Positions 1 to 10,839 of a stretch of 64,000 bases of DNA are shown here, piece by piece. The translations under genes were made by a program, and so were the position numbers. The DNA lies in NCBI GenBank assembly GCA_025201365.1, contig JAIXMF010000023.1, forward strand, positions 1 through 64,000, written 5' to 3'. The notes beneath the pieces were generated by a model, which was not told the DNA's origin, searched no databases, and was given only the letters and a program-made list of their open reading frames with translations. Source of the DNA: Syncephalis plumigaleata (Eukaryota; Zoopagomycota; Zoopagomycetes; Zoopagales; Piptocephalidaceae). Numbering within the stretch: position 1 is the stretch's first letter; every line of letters starts with the position of its first letter.

Positions 1-341
1 TTAACTGAAAATAAAATTGACATGAACATCGATGATAATGACCAATACTTTAATGATTATTTATTGAAATAAAGTTACACTTCAATTCAATTGGCAACTA
101 TTGCAAAGTCTTGTGTGACGCCTCTCACCCATTTCATCGAAGATCATGATGATACTACTAGCTAGTATCATCATCGGCATCACCAGTCACATTATTATTA
201 TCTCTATCATTAACTTCAGTATTCTCATTATCAACACTATCATTAACACTACTAACGTTGCCATATTTATCTTACTCAACATCACCTCCCTCCTACCGAT
301 TAAGCGCTTCTTACTCGAGGAGAAGTCTCTTTTAATACAGA

Positions 342-362
342 GAACGTAGCAGAGCTACGTTC
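342..362. repeat. Perfect 9-bp inverted repeat (hairpin)
   Basis: The arm gaacgtagc is followed by a 3-base spacer (aga) and its exact reverse complement gctacgttc. It lies in AT-rich intergenic DNA. No T-run or coding context gives it an obvious role. Confidence 0.6.
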
Positions 363-523
363 ATGGAGCGGTGTATGTTGCGTATATAAACTAACGACGT
401 TACACATATCAATAAACATTAATTGACCTTTTCCTTGACACTTCTGACTATTCGTAACTTGCTTTATTGTTTGAGTTCGTGTAGTTTGTGTCATAAGGTT
501 CTCTCGCACGATCCCGTTCTACG

Positions 524-644
524 TAAGACCTCACTCGTCGCTTTGTCCCTTATTTCTATTCTACTTGCGTGAGCGTCTTATACTAATAAGACCTCACTTA
601 TCGCTTTATACCTCCCTTTCCACCCTCCTAGTGTGAACGTCTTA
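524..644. repeat. Two-copy direct repeat with internal inverted ends
   Basis: Two diverged units, about 524-580 and 587-644, each begin with taagacctcact and continue through a similar tcgcttt block. Each ends near gtga(g/a)cgtctta, which is an imperfect inverted copy of its own start. The spacing is 63 bases. The units have diverged by substitutions and small indels. Confidence 0.6.
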
Positions 645-740
645 CATCTTGTCCATTTGCATCGCATTCACGATGGCAAGCTGCTGAACACGCAAAAAAA
701 GAAGGTAGCAGTCACGCAAAAGAAATGGACGGCAAAAAAC

Positions 741-812
741 GGGCTTGGCCGGGAATTGAACCCGGGACCTCTCGCACCCAAAGCGAGAATCATACCACTA
801 GACCACCAAGCC
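741..812 (-). tRNA. tRNA-Pro (anticodon UGG)
   Basis: On the minus strand the 72 bases fold as a standard cloverleaf. The acceptor GGCTTGG pairs with CCAAGCC and is followed by discriminator C. The anticodon stem CTCGC/GCGAG closes loop TTTGGGT, giving anticodon TGG. The T arm contains GGTTCAATTCC. No intron is present. Its sequence is almost identical to the second tRNA-Pro at 10394-10465. Confidence 0.95.
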
Positions 813-1276
813 GCCGATAAAATGGTGTGTTTTTGTACTTACTTATCATTATTTTTTGAAAAGGCCCAAAAATTGAGCAGCGCGCCTGGCGGCTTTTTTT
901 TACATAACTATTGGCTTATTGTCTATAAAATGAATATGACATATATGCTGCTTATTTTGCCTTAATCTGCTTACCAGTCAGACGTTATGAAGCAGCATAT
1001 AGTCGAAAGATATATAGATTGATAATGCATCAAAAAAATATAACCAGTCACTTGGCGTGCTTCTCAGCTGTTATGGCGTATAAAACAATACCCATGACGA
1101 TGCTGTCGTGCTTCTTCCGTTCGACTATTTATCCGCTCGTACCCTTTACTACTTTGCTTCCTCGATCTATCGCTCTGCTTTTGACGCCACCAGGTGCATA
1201 GGGTTTGGCCTAAATTGTCTAAACGCAAGATTCACTTATCTCGTCCGTCCATTTAGCTTGTGGCGGCCGTAGACGC
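813..1276. other. Intergenic and 5' region of the HECT ligase gene
   Basis: No coding exon is recognised between the tRNA and the likely start codon of the HECT ligase. It contains a 12-bp inverted repeat at 942-1001. The final 80 bases are less AT-rich and probably include the 5' UTR. Confidence 0.5.
942..1001. repeat. 12-bp perfect inverted repeat
   Basis: The arm tatatgctgctt (942-953) and its exact reverse complement aagcagcatata (990-1001) flank a 36-base loop. No function is evident. Confidence 0.6.
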
Positions 1277-4200
1277 ATGTCGTCGCCACCTTCGTCATCT
1301 TTTCCCTCCTCTACATCCGCGCCTGTTTCCTCCACTACTCCTACTGGCAGGTCTGCACGTTCAACACGCTCACTAGCCGCCATTAGACCTGCCTCACCGC
1401 CACCATCTGCCAACCAGTCATCTAGTTATCCTTCCACGCTCACTGCCACCACTCCACGGTAAGTTGCCACTAGTGGTTATAGTTTAGATCGCTCACACTA
1501 GAGTGCATATAATGACCGCTAGTAGTTTGCGTGCTAGGATTTCCACGCTTACACCAGCGTCTATCGCTACAGAAGAACGTGCGCGTAAACGATTCCGTTA
1601 CAGCACTAGGAGCTTGTATCGAACACAGCTGGACACCTTTTCGCCAACCTCGTCGATTCGACGTAAGATGGCAGCCAATAGCGAGGCTATCCATGACATG
1701 GAAGTTGAGACGGAAATGGATACCGAGACACTCCTCGTCACAAGGTAAGTAGTACTATTTGTCAATATACAACACACTATATTTATTCTTCAATAGTAGA
1801 GCAGCAGCAACAGCAACGGATAGTAATGTACAAATCTCGTCAATAGTAACGGAACAAACATTGACGGAAGCCAGCAATATGGTATCCTCGGAGGAGGAAG
1901 ATTTATTCCATGATGCGCACGAATACTCGTTTGAAATGGCACCAGAAAGTTATGATGAATATGAAGAAACGGAAACATTCGACTCAAATGATATCGTAAC
2001 GAATGAACATGATATTGACACAAGCAGCGATACAATGGATACAGCCTTGGATCAAGAAGAAGACGCCGACGACGACGAGGAAGACGAAGAAGAGGAAGAG
2101 GAAGAAGAAGAAGAAGAAGAAGATGACGACGACGAGGAAGAAGAAGCAATAGAAGAGCAAGAGATGCCGGACAGTTTACGCGCATTTGTCGAGCATGATC
2201 CTGTAGCACGGCAACGTGTACAAGCTATGCTAAATGGCATTGGTCCACGTATAAAATCAATTATGCGCCAGCTTAGACAGCGTACCGATCCATCACTGCA
2301 TCTTATTGGCTTGCAAGACTTGTCTGAACTATTGCTAGTGTCGACCGAGGATATGCTAACCGGCGTATTGAGTCTGGATAGATTAGCGCAGGAATTAGTG
2401 TTCCATTTGAAAGGAGAGGATCCAGTATGTGGGGGAAATCCGGAGATTATGCTACTTGCTTGTCGTTGCATTGCCAATCTAATGGAGGTAATTCCCTCGT
2501 CGACTAGTACACTTGTATGCCATGAAGTAATTCCGATACTGTGTGCAAAACTACAAGCCATTGAATACATAGACTTGGCAGAACAGGCACTTAGTGTAAG
2601 TATTATATCGTTCGAAATGTGCATTCCTTGTTGTGCCATGCTAACTATTCATGCATATTGCAGACATTAGTACCTATATCCGCCGAGTATCCCGGTTATA
2701 TCCTACGTGACAATGGCATATTGTCAGTGTTGATGTTTATAGACTTTTTCACCGTTAATGCACAACGTACTGCTCTCACCATTACGGCGAACAGTTGTCG
2801 TGCGGCACGTGCAGAGCAATGGGATACGATCAAGGAGCTTTTACCGACACTTGAACGTCTACTTGACTATTCCGATCAACGAAGTGAGTCTCATTATAAG
2901 TTGACATGATAATATATCCAACCAACCAACCAATCAATCGACTAACTAACGTATTGCCTATTACTAGTCATGGAGACTGTATGTCTATGCTTTAGCCGAC
3001 TTGTTAACGGGTTTATGCGACATCAGGATCATCTAGAGCATATGATGACCACACAAGTATTACGAAGATTTGACGACATTCTTCGATCTACATCAACGAT
3101 TAAATCAAGGTAAGTGATCACTCACTCATTAGACGTGTGAGTCAGTTTATTAACTTGACACTGATCTATTAGCGATCGTATACAAAACCATTTACTATGG
3201 ATGCTATGCGTTATAGCACGAGTATCACCTAAACTTGCTGTGGAAGTATTGAAGTTGAACACCATTGAACTGATCTACCAATGGCTAACTGGTCGTATGC
3301 CACCGGAGAACAACGAAGAAGCTGTCATCCCATTGTCATCCATGGTAACTGAAGCAGTAAGCCGAACAGGAGATCGACTAAAGAACGCACTAGGTCTACT
3401 ATCAGAACTATTACCACCGGTATCAATAGGTAATCAGTGTGACTGTATATCTTGTATGTACTTGTTAATCTAATTGATATTAACGTGTAGATTCACCGAG
3501 TCAGTCAACAACCACAAATGAAGCCGAAATAGAAGCGACTAAAAGTAAAAGAGAAATACTGGATGAATATCTATCATCAGATGACCGACAACGAATTGTT
3601 CAATGGATGTTACCAGTACTAGTGGAAGTATACACGATTACGATTAAAGTCGATATACGTGAAAAGATACTTGCCATCTTACTACAATTGGTTGAAATGA
3701 TTACATCGACTGAACAACTTCACAGTCTATTAAAGGTAAGTTATTGTTGCTAAATAGCCACACACACACAGACACACACACACATACACACATCTGCTAT
3801 AACTGTAATGACTCTCTAGAATGTGCCAGTAGCCAATGTTGTGGCATCTACGCTTAATGATGCGAATTTATCATTGCTTTCCATGTTCACCATTCAACTT
3901 GCTTATTCATTATTACTTAAGCTACCGGTAATTCAATTAACTTTCTATTGACATGCAATGCTTAACCATTTACTCTAGAATCCCTACGCTATTCTATTTG
4001 ACCGTGAGTCCATCAGACCAATGGTAGAGAAATTGAAGGATACAGCCGATGAAGAAGTTAAGAAACTCGAATCAAAATACAAACGAGAATCGACAAAGGC
4101 ATCCGATAAAGATGAGACTAGTCAGATGGAAGAAGAGGAGGAAGAAGAGGAGGAAGAGGAAGATGAGGAAACTAATGACGAGACATCAAATGATAATGAA

Positions 4201-7200
4201 GCGACAACCTCATCAGATGTGAATGAGACTGCAACATTAACCAATATACGTGAACTACTTCGAGAAAGATTGTTAAGACAACTTAATGGTCGAGTATCTG
4301 GTCTATTTGACGGAAACTATCGATCATCACACAATTATGCCATTTTGATATTGCATAAATCATGCAAATTACTAGAGTTAATGGATGAACAAAAGGTAAA
4401 GTAAATCATGTATATTGATTGTCATTACTGAAATGATTAACACTATCAACAATATCAGGCTATATCCTCTAATGATGTGGAACAGCGTGCTAATCTACAA
4501 AGAGAGTTACAACAATTGGCTAAGCAGTTGAAGTCATTTGATAATCAAGGTAAGTATAATGTTACTATTCAATAATGATGACTATGTTTCTAACAACATG
4601 TAAATAGCACTCGAGTCATTATCAACTATATTTGAAACATCATTGTCACTTGTATCATCGATGGAACTCGTTCAAAGTGGTATTATCGAGTCATTAATCC
4701 ATTATCTAGTGGATGAATCAATGTCTGGTGAGTGGATTACGATAAATTGTCATCATTTTAGAGTGTGTTATTAATCAATTGATATAGATGCACCAAGTCT
4801 GGAGGAGCGACACTTGCATTGGATATCACTATTCCATCAGAACAGTATAGTATCTGTTATGGAATCAAAGATGAATGGTGCTACATCTCTAGCAATGTTA
4901 GTAAAACGATTACAGGAAGCATTAAGTCGTCATGATGCATTGAAAGTATTGAATGACTATTACGGTCCATTTGATGGTAATCAATCAATAGTGTAATGGT
5001 GTTTATGTATATTCGATGCTAATATTGAACAATATATTTAGATCGATCAAATGTACTTGGTAGACAAATACGTTTACGCTTAATGCCAGGTACGAGTGAA
5101 TGAATTGCAATAATCATGAATGACACTAATAGAAAGACAATAGCGGATGATGTAGGAGTACCAAAGGCTTATAGTAATCTAGTGGTTTCTATTCATGCTG
5201 CAGTGCCATTCCAAGTGTTGGATGATTATCTCGCACCTAGATTGTTAGAGAAGATGACAAAGGAGCATCAAGTACCGGTAGATAGGTGAGTGTGTTGTAT
5301 TCAGGATTAACATCATTTATTAATACCATTTAAAGAGAGTCTGACATAGATGTCATTATAAATGATGAACAAGACAATGAAGACAATGAAGACGATGAAG
5401 ATAATGAAGATAATGAAGATGAAGGATTGTCAGATCAGAGTGATTCTATTAGGGTAATTAACTATGAGCTATGTGTATATCATTAATACTAATAACAAAT
5501 ACTAGTTATTCGATGGAAATGGTGGTCGTATTCGACGACAAAGTATTTCTAGCAGTTTGACCTCACCGACAAGAGCAGTAACTACCGGTAATATAATTAG
5601 TATTGATTAAAGATTGACTTAATTAACATGACAGTTATTATTTAGAGGATACATCGCAAGCTATGGCTTCCACATCTACATCTTCATCTTCGTCTTCCAC
5701 ATGGAAACTAAACTATCAAGTGGAAGGACATGCAGTCAAGCTAACAGATACAATTTACTCGGCCATTTATCCTGTTATATCAGGTAAGTCATTGATAATT
5801 GACGAGATTGTAGACTAAGCATAATGATTATGATTATAATAGATTCAGCCATGTCTTCTCCATGGTCGCATGTTTACACGGTCAAATACAGTAAAGTGCT
5901 TAGAAATAGTCATGATGAACATGATGAAGAGAAGGAAGCACAGCTAAAGGAAGAAGATAAAGCGGGATCTATTGGTAATTATTAGTATAGTATGTTATGA
6001 TATCGATCATTACTCATGTAAATGACATATTTATTAGCAGAGCCTTGCTTGCCAATATTGAATCTATTGGATACGTTGTATCAAATTAACAAGCGAGTAG
6101 AACAAGGATTCTACAGTAATGTAAATGAAATGCATCTATAATATCTATTACAGAAGTGATTAACAAGTAGACATTAGATGAATGCTGTGAATATAGCAAA
6201 GACAGAGTTCATCAACAATCAATGGACGGCTAAACTACGTCGTCAATTGGAACAACCTTTAGTGACTATTAGGTAAGTAGAATGCTGTTATCACTATTAC
6301 AACTCATAGATTGTATAATATGTTTATCATTTTGTAGTCAATTGATACCTGCAGAATGGTTACAACTAGCGGAAAAGTATCCATTCTTGTTTCCATTGGA
6401 TACACGTCAATTATTATGGAAATTGGGATCATTTGGCTATGCTCGTGCACTTGATGTAAGTAATCATAAATGTTATCACATTAGAATACGAATTAATGAG
6501 TGTGATGCATTAGTACTGGTTAAGGAAAACTGGTTCTACTAGAGATCATAGTTCTGGTCGTGAGCAGTTGCTTATCGGCAATATAATGAAGAAGCATAGA
6601 GCTCGTTTAGCTCGTGATCACTTGTTGGAACTAGCACTTGATCTGTTTGCATCTGATCAGATGTCTAAGAAGAGCGAGGCAATGCTGGAGGTGGAGTATG
6701 TGGATGAAGTGGGCACGGGGCTTGGACCTACTTTAGAGTTCTACGCGCAAATATCCAAGGAACTACAAGCCACTCGTCTTGGTCTATGGAGATCGGAACT
6801 TGCGAACACTCTTGTGAATGCAGATGGAACACTCGAGGATCATTATAGTAATGCGTCCTCATGGGGTCTATTCCCAAAGCCAGTATTGCCGTCAAATGAT
6901 TCATCCATGATGTAAGTACACTATTAGTATACTAGGAATGACGAGAGTTCTAGTTGACATATAATGCTTGTTATTAGTAGGAAATACTTTTGGTTCATGG
7001 GACGTTGGATAGCTCAAGCTTTGATGGATAATCGTCTATTGGACATACCATTGTCTCCGATATTCATACAGAAAGTGTTGGGTCGTCCAATAGCAAATCA
7101 TATTCATACGTTAAAGGTAGTCGATTAATATGTGTGTTTATTTACGTAAATTGACTATTTCTTTTTGTTGTAGCAAATTGATCCAGCTATGGCTCAGTCA

Positions 7201-8330
7201 CTTCAATTACTTTATGGTTACATTGATCAGAAACGCGATTTATACCGAAGAGATCAGGTAAGGAATTGACATGATGAATGTATACCGAGTATTAATTAGT
7301 GTATTCATTGATGAATAGAATGAGGAGACGCAGGCTGAATTCAAAGCACTTCAACAAACTGTACAGCAATTAGGATTGGATTTCACACTACCGGGATATC
7401 CATCAATAAAATTGAAGGTACGTATCAGTGAATGTGTACAATGAATGAAGCTTACCATAGGGAAATAGAATGACGGTCAGGAGATTGATGTTACCATTTA
7501 CAACTTGGAAGAGTATATACAGGTAATATTGCATACCACAATACACGCATAACTACATGTAGTCGACTAATTACTTATTGATTGATTGATTGATTAACTA
7601 TGTATGCTATAGTTGGTGTTGGATTGGACGCTGAATAAAGGAATTGAAGAGCAGGCTACAGCATTCCAGGAGGGATTCGACTCTAAATTCCCTATCAAGA
7701 GTCTACTATGCTTTGAATCGGATGAGTTACTACCGCTGTTGAGTGCAGCAGTCGAGGAATGGCATTTAGAAGGTAAATGAAGTGAGCTATTGCTCAAGTA
7801 ATGTCTATATCTAAACACGACATGATTATTAGTCATTATTGAATCAATTAAAACTGATCATGGATACACGACGGAAAGGTATTGTTATTGTTATTGCACT
7901 ACAACTAGTTTAATCATCATGATACTAATCCCTATATATGTATATATGTATACATAAATTAGTATGGCTGTCCTTCATCTAGCGGAAATCATGTGTGAAC
8001 TTGATACGAATGAGCAACGACTGTTTCTACAATTTATCACTGGTAGTCCACGTTTACCAGTGGGTGGTAAGTAATATTTGATGATTATTAGATGTACAAT
8101 TGTTATGCAATGACTAACATGCAATGTAATTAGGATTTAAACGGCTCTATCCACCACTTACAGTAGTGCGTAAGCTACCCGAATCACCATTGATTTCTGA
8201 TGATTATTTGCCATCAGTAATGACGTGTGTTAACTACTTGAAATTACCGGATTATTCATCAAAGGAACTTATGAAGAAGCGTCTATTTCAAGCGATTAAA
8301 GAAGGACAGGGCAGTTTCCATATGTCATAA
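1277..8330 (+). CDS. UFD4: HECT-type E3 ubiquitin ligase, UFD4/TRIP12 family
   Basis: The gene encodes a ubiquitin-fusion-degradation type E3 that takes ubiquitin onto a HECT cysteine and passes it to substrates. It has about 29 short introns. The N-terminus is Ser/Thr/Pro-rich and is followed by a long Asp/Glu tract near 2050-2150. An armadillo-like region then reads [10 protein letters not shown] and [17 protein letters not shown], typical of UFD4/TRIP12. A second acidic tract lies near 4130-4170. The HECT domain fills the last 1.8 kb, with [19 protein letters not shown]. The catalytic Cys codon is at 8226-8228 in the motif [13 protein letters not shown], about 35 residues before the end. 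The start ATG at 1277 is the first that opens a frame splicing into the exon at about 1502. An alternative start is the ATG at 1512. A poly(A)-type aataaa lies at 8391. Exon edges were assigned by eye. Confidence 0.9.
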
Positions 8331-8845
8331 CGTATACTACACGTAAATGTATACATTCTATCGTATAAGCTATCATTTAGTCTTGTTATAAATAAACTTT
8401 ATTAGATTACACAAAGTAGGATCATTTAATGTGCATTGATTAAAATAGACTTGGCAATGAATCGATACCATCGGCAAGATAATCAATTAACTAATACGAT
8501 AGAATGTAAGTCTTTACGGAGAGGGAAAACTAGTTGTGAAGTTGTTATTGCCGCTATTGGTGTGCATGCGCCAATGATGGCTACGCTAATGGTTGTCAGG
8601 AGGACGCAGCGTAAATGAACGAGATTAGAATCACCATCGAGATTTCATATTAATTGATGGGTTGCCAAGTGGAAACTACACATGAATCTACTAAGCAATT
8701 GTCCGAGTGATTCTACATGGAATTTGTCAGGATAAATAGGACGAGTACACGTGTCACAATGGATGCCTAGTTAATCAGTACTCGACATTACACGATATAG
8801 ACATAAACAAAATCATTGCCATTAGATTAGAAGATTTATTACACG
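8331..8845. other. Intergenic: 3' end of HECT gene and promoter of LPMO-like gene 1
   Basis: There is no recognisable gene. An aataaa poly(A)-type signal sits at 8391-8396. The rest should hold the promoter and 5' UTR of the secreted LPMO-like gene that starts at 8846. Confidence 0.5.
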
Positions 8846-10236
8846 ATGAAAGGACGTTTGATGAAAACTACGCTGGTCTTTGCCGCTTCTTTAATCGCTT
8901 TAAATTATCATCAATGTCAGGGACACATTGAGATGATGAAACCGCCGCCACGTCGATCGCGCTTCAACTCTGACGCCGTTGAAGCTGGCACCGTTGACTG
9001 GACCAACACGTCACCACTCTCACCGGGTGGATTCCCGTGTAAAGGCTATCCCGCCGGTAGACCCATTGCCACACTACGTGCCGGTCAGCCTGTAAACATC
9101 GAGCTATACGGCTCGTCCACTCATGGTGGCGGCCATTGTCAAGTGGCGATTAGTTACGACGAGAAACACTGGGTTACCATCAAGACGATCATACACGATT
9201 GCATGGTCAATAATAATATGACGATAGTGGCACCGGTGCCAGCTCATGCGCCGAGTAGCGAGCATGCAGTACTTGCCTGGACATGGATTAACGCAAATGG
9301 AAATCGCGAATACTACATGAACTGCGCGGATGTACGTATTGAAGGCGATGGTAGCGATAAAAATGGTGGCGGCACAATTACCGGCCCTGAACTACTAGTG
9401 GCGAATCTACCAGGCACGCCACGTATACCGGAATTCCCCGTAGGCGGTGATAGTCATGAGCTATTTAGTAAGCGGCCGATGATCACGATTACTGCATCAC
9501 CGGCATCACCGGCACCGGTATTGGCATCGACACCTGTATCGGCATCAGCATCAGCATCAGCATCGGCACCAGTAAAGAAAAATACACCACCGCGTAATGT
9601 TTTTACTGGTAGTCGAAAAAGTAACGGTGCCAATAATAATAGATCAATGCCTGCAGTAGTATCGAAGATTGCACTGATGAACCCTAATGCCAATGGATCA
9701 ACTGGTAATCGCGACAATAGCGATAACACGAATGCTTTGACATTGTCGAATGTTGTATCCGATATTAATGTACAATCGGATGCTGGCACAATGCTACGCG
9801 GTTATATGCTCTATCAACCGGCAATATCCACACATATTAGTGATAATAATGCTCCTACGGTAGCAGAGGCAAGCAGTGTAGATAATCAAGTGCCAGGTAA
9901 GATGTAGTCGATCATTGAAATAACATTGTTTATTAAATCATTACGCTAATTATTATGTTGCCGGTAGTTGCTCAATCTGCTAGCGAATTAACAAGTGATG
10001 CTTCTACATCGACTAAAGCTGAACGCACCACACTAGAGAAGCATACCGATAATGTAATGAGCATTACGACGCTGGATGATATCGTAAATAGTCAAGTGGT
10101 ACCGCTCACATTTACTGTAATGCGATCGGTTGCACCAAATCGAGCCACTTGCCAAGGAGAGAACGTGCGAAAGACGTACAAGCGCCATCAACAGAACTCG
10201 GCATCGACCATCATCGACGAACAGTCAAACTGCTAA
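8846..10236 (+). CDS. Secreted LPMO-like protein 1 (AA11-type motifs)
   Basis: This is a secreted copper-enzyme-like protein of about 439 residues in two exons; the intron is 9897-9967. A hydrophobic signal peptide (residues 1-26) precedes His27, which would become the N-terminal copper-brace histidine after cleavage. Further features match AA11 chitin-active monooxygenases: a FPCK cysteine, THGGGHCQVAISYD with the second copper histidine, and AWTWINANGNREYYMNCADV with an axial Tyr. Beyond residue ~200 the chain is a long low-complexity tail rich in Ser, Ala, Pro and Asn, including a (SA)n run near 9538-9570. No GPI signal is seen. The start could also be the in-frame Met at 8861. Two paralogues lie at 17341 and 19044. 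Chitin cleavage is inferred from family resemblance only. Confidence 0.82.
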
Positions 10237-10393
10237 TTAATTATACATACATAAACTTATCTCCTCTCTTTATTCACTTTATAATAAATAAATACAGCAT
10301 TGCCAAGTAAATTTTACATCGTTTCTTCATCGTAGCATGCATAAAAAAGATACAGCAGTGTTGTACAAAAAATAATAACGAGAGACAAAAAAC

Positions 10394-10465
10394 GGGCTTG
10401 GCCGGGAATTGAACCCGGGACCTCTCGCACCCGAAGCGAAAATCATACCACTAGACCACCAAGCC
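10394..10465 (-). tRNA. tRNA-Pro (anticodon CGG)
   Basis: This 72-base minus-strand cloverleaf has the same GGCTTGG/CCAAGCC acceptor stem and T arm as the tRNA at 741-812. It differs at only two positions. One is the wobble anticodon base, giving loop TTCGGGT. The other is the top of the anticodon stem, which becomes a T-G pair. No intron is present. Confidence 0.95.
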
Positions 10466-10839
10466 ATAGCCAAAAAACTTTTGGGTTTTTAACAACATAT
10501 TTCTTTGCTTTAAAATTCTCTAAAAAGCCGAAAATAGCAAATTTTATGCTAGAATATGCACCAGTATGATTTACTCATTGTATAAATGTAATTGATGCAA
10601 TAAAATGGAACGATTGTTAGTAAATATGTCGTAAAACAATGATACTAATGTAATATCCACTATTTATTATGGTAATTTATTGTGACTGCTATTCATATCG
10701 AATGCCTGATTACCTGCCTATTTTGTCATTAAAGGTTTTTCATATAATATAATCACTAGCATCCTATTATTACATGTGATGAAATGATCATTTATTGAAC
10801 TTGAATGAATGAATGAATGAATAACAAAATATCTCTTGA
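10466..10839. other. Intergenic, nothing recognised
   Basis: An AT-rich stretch between the tRNA-Pro and the 3' end of the RBBP6-type gene on the minus strand. A (tgaa)n run near 10802-10822 is the only repeat noticed. Confidence 0.5.

Larger units (their letters stand above)
1..740. other. Intergenic, no gene seen
   Basis: No convincing coding exon is visible on either strand. Open frames here are short and low in complexity, for example an Ile-rich run near 146-349. The stretch holds a short perfect hairpin and a two-copy direct repeat, listed separately, and ends at a tRNA. Confidence 0.6.

Noticed and set aside
633-965. Plus-strand frame of 110 codons
   Set aside because: It runs across the tRNA-Pro gene on the other strand and has no coding features.
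1790-2639. Minus-strand Leu- and Ser-rich frames
   Set aside because: They are shadows of the Asp/Glu tract in the HECT ligase gene.
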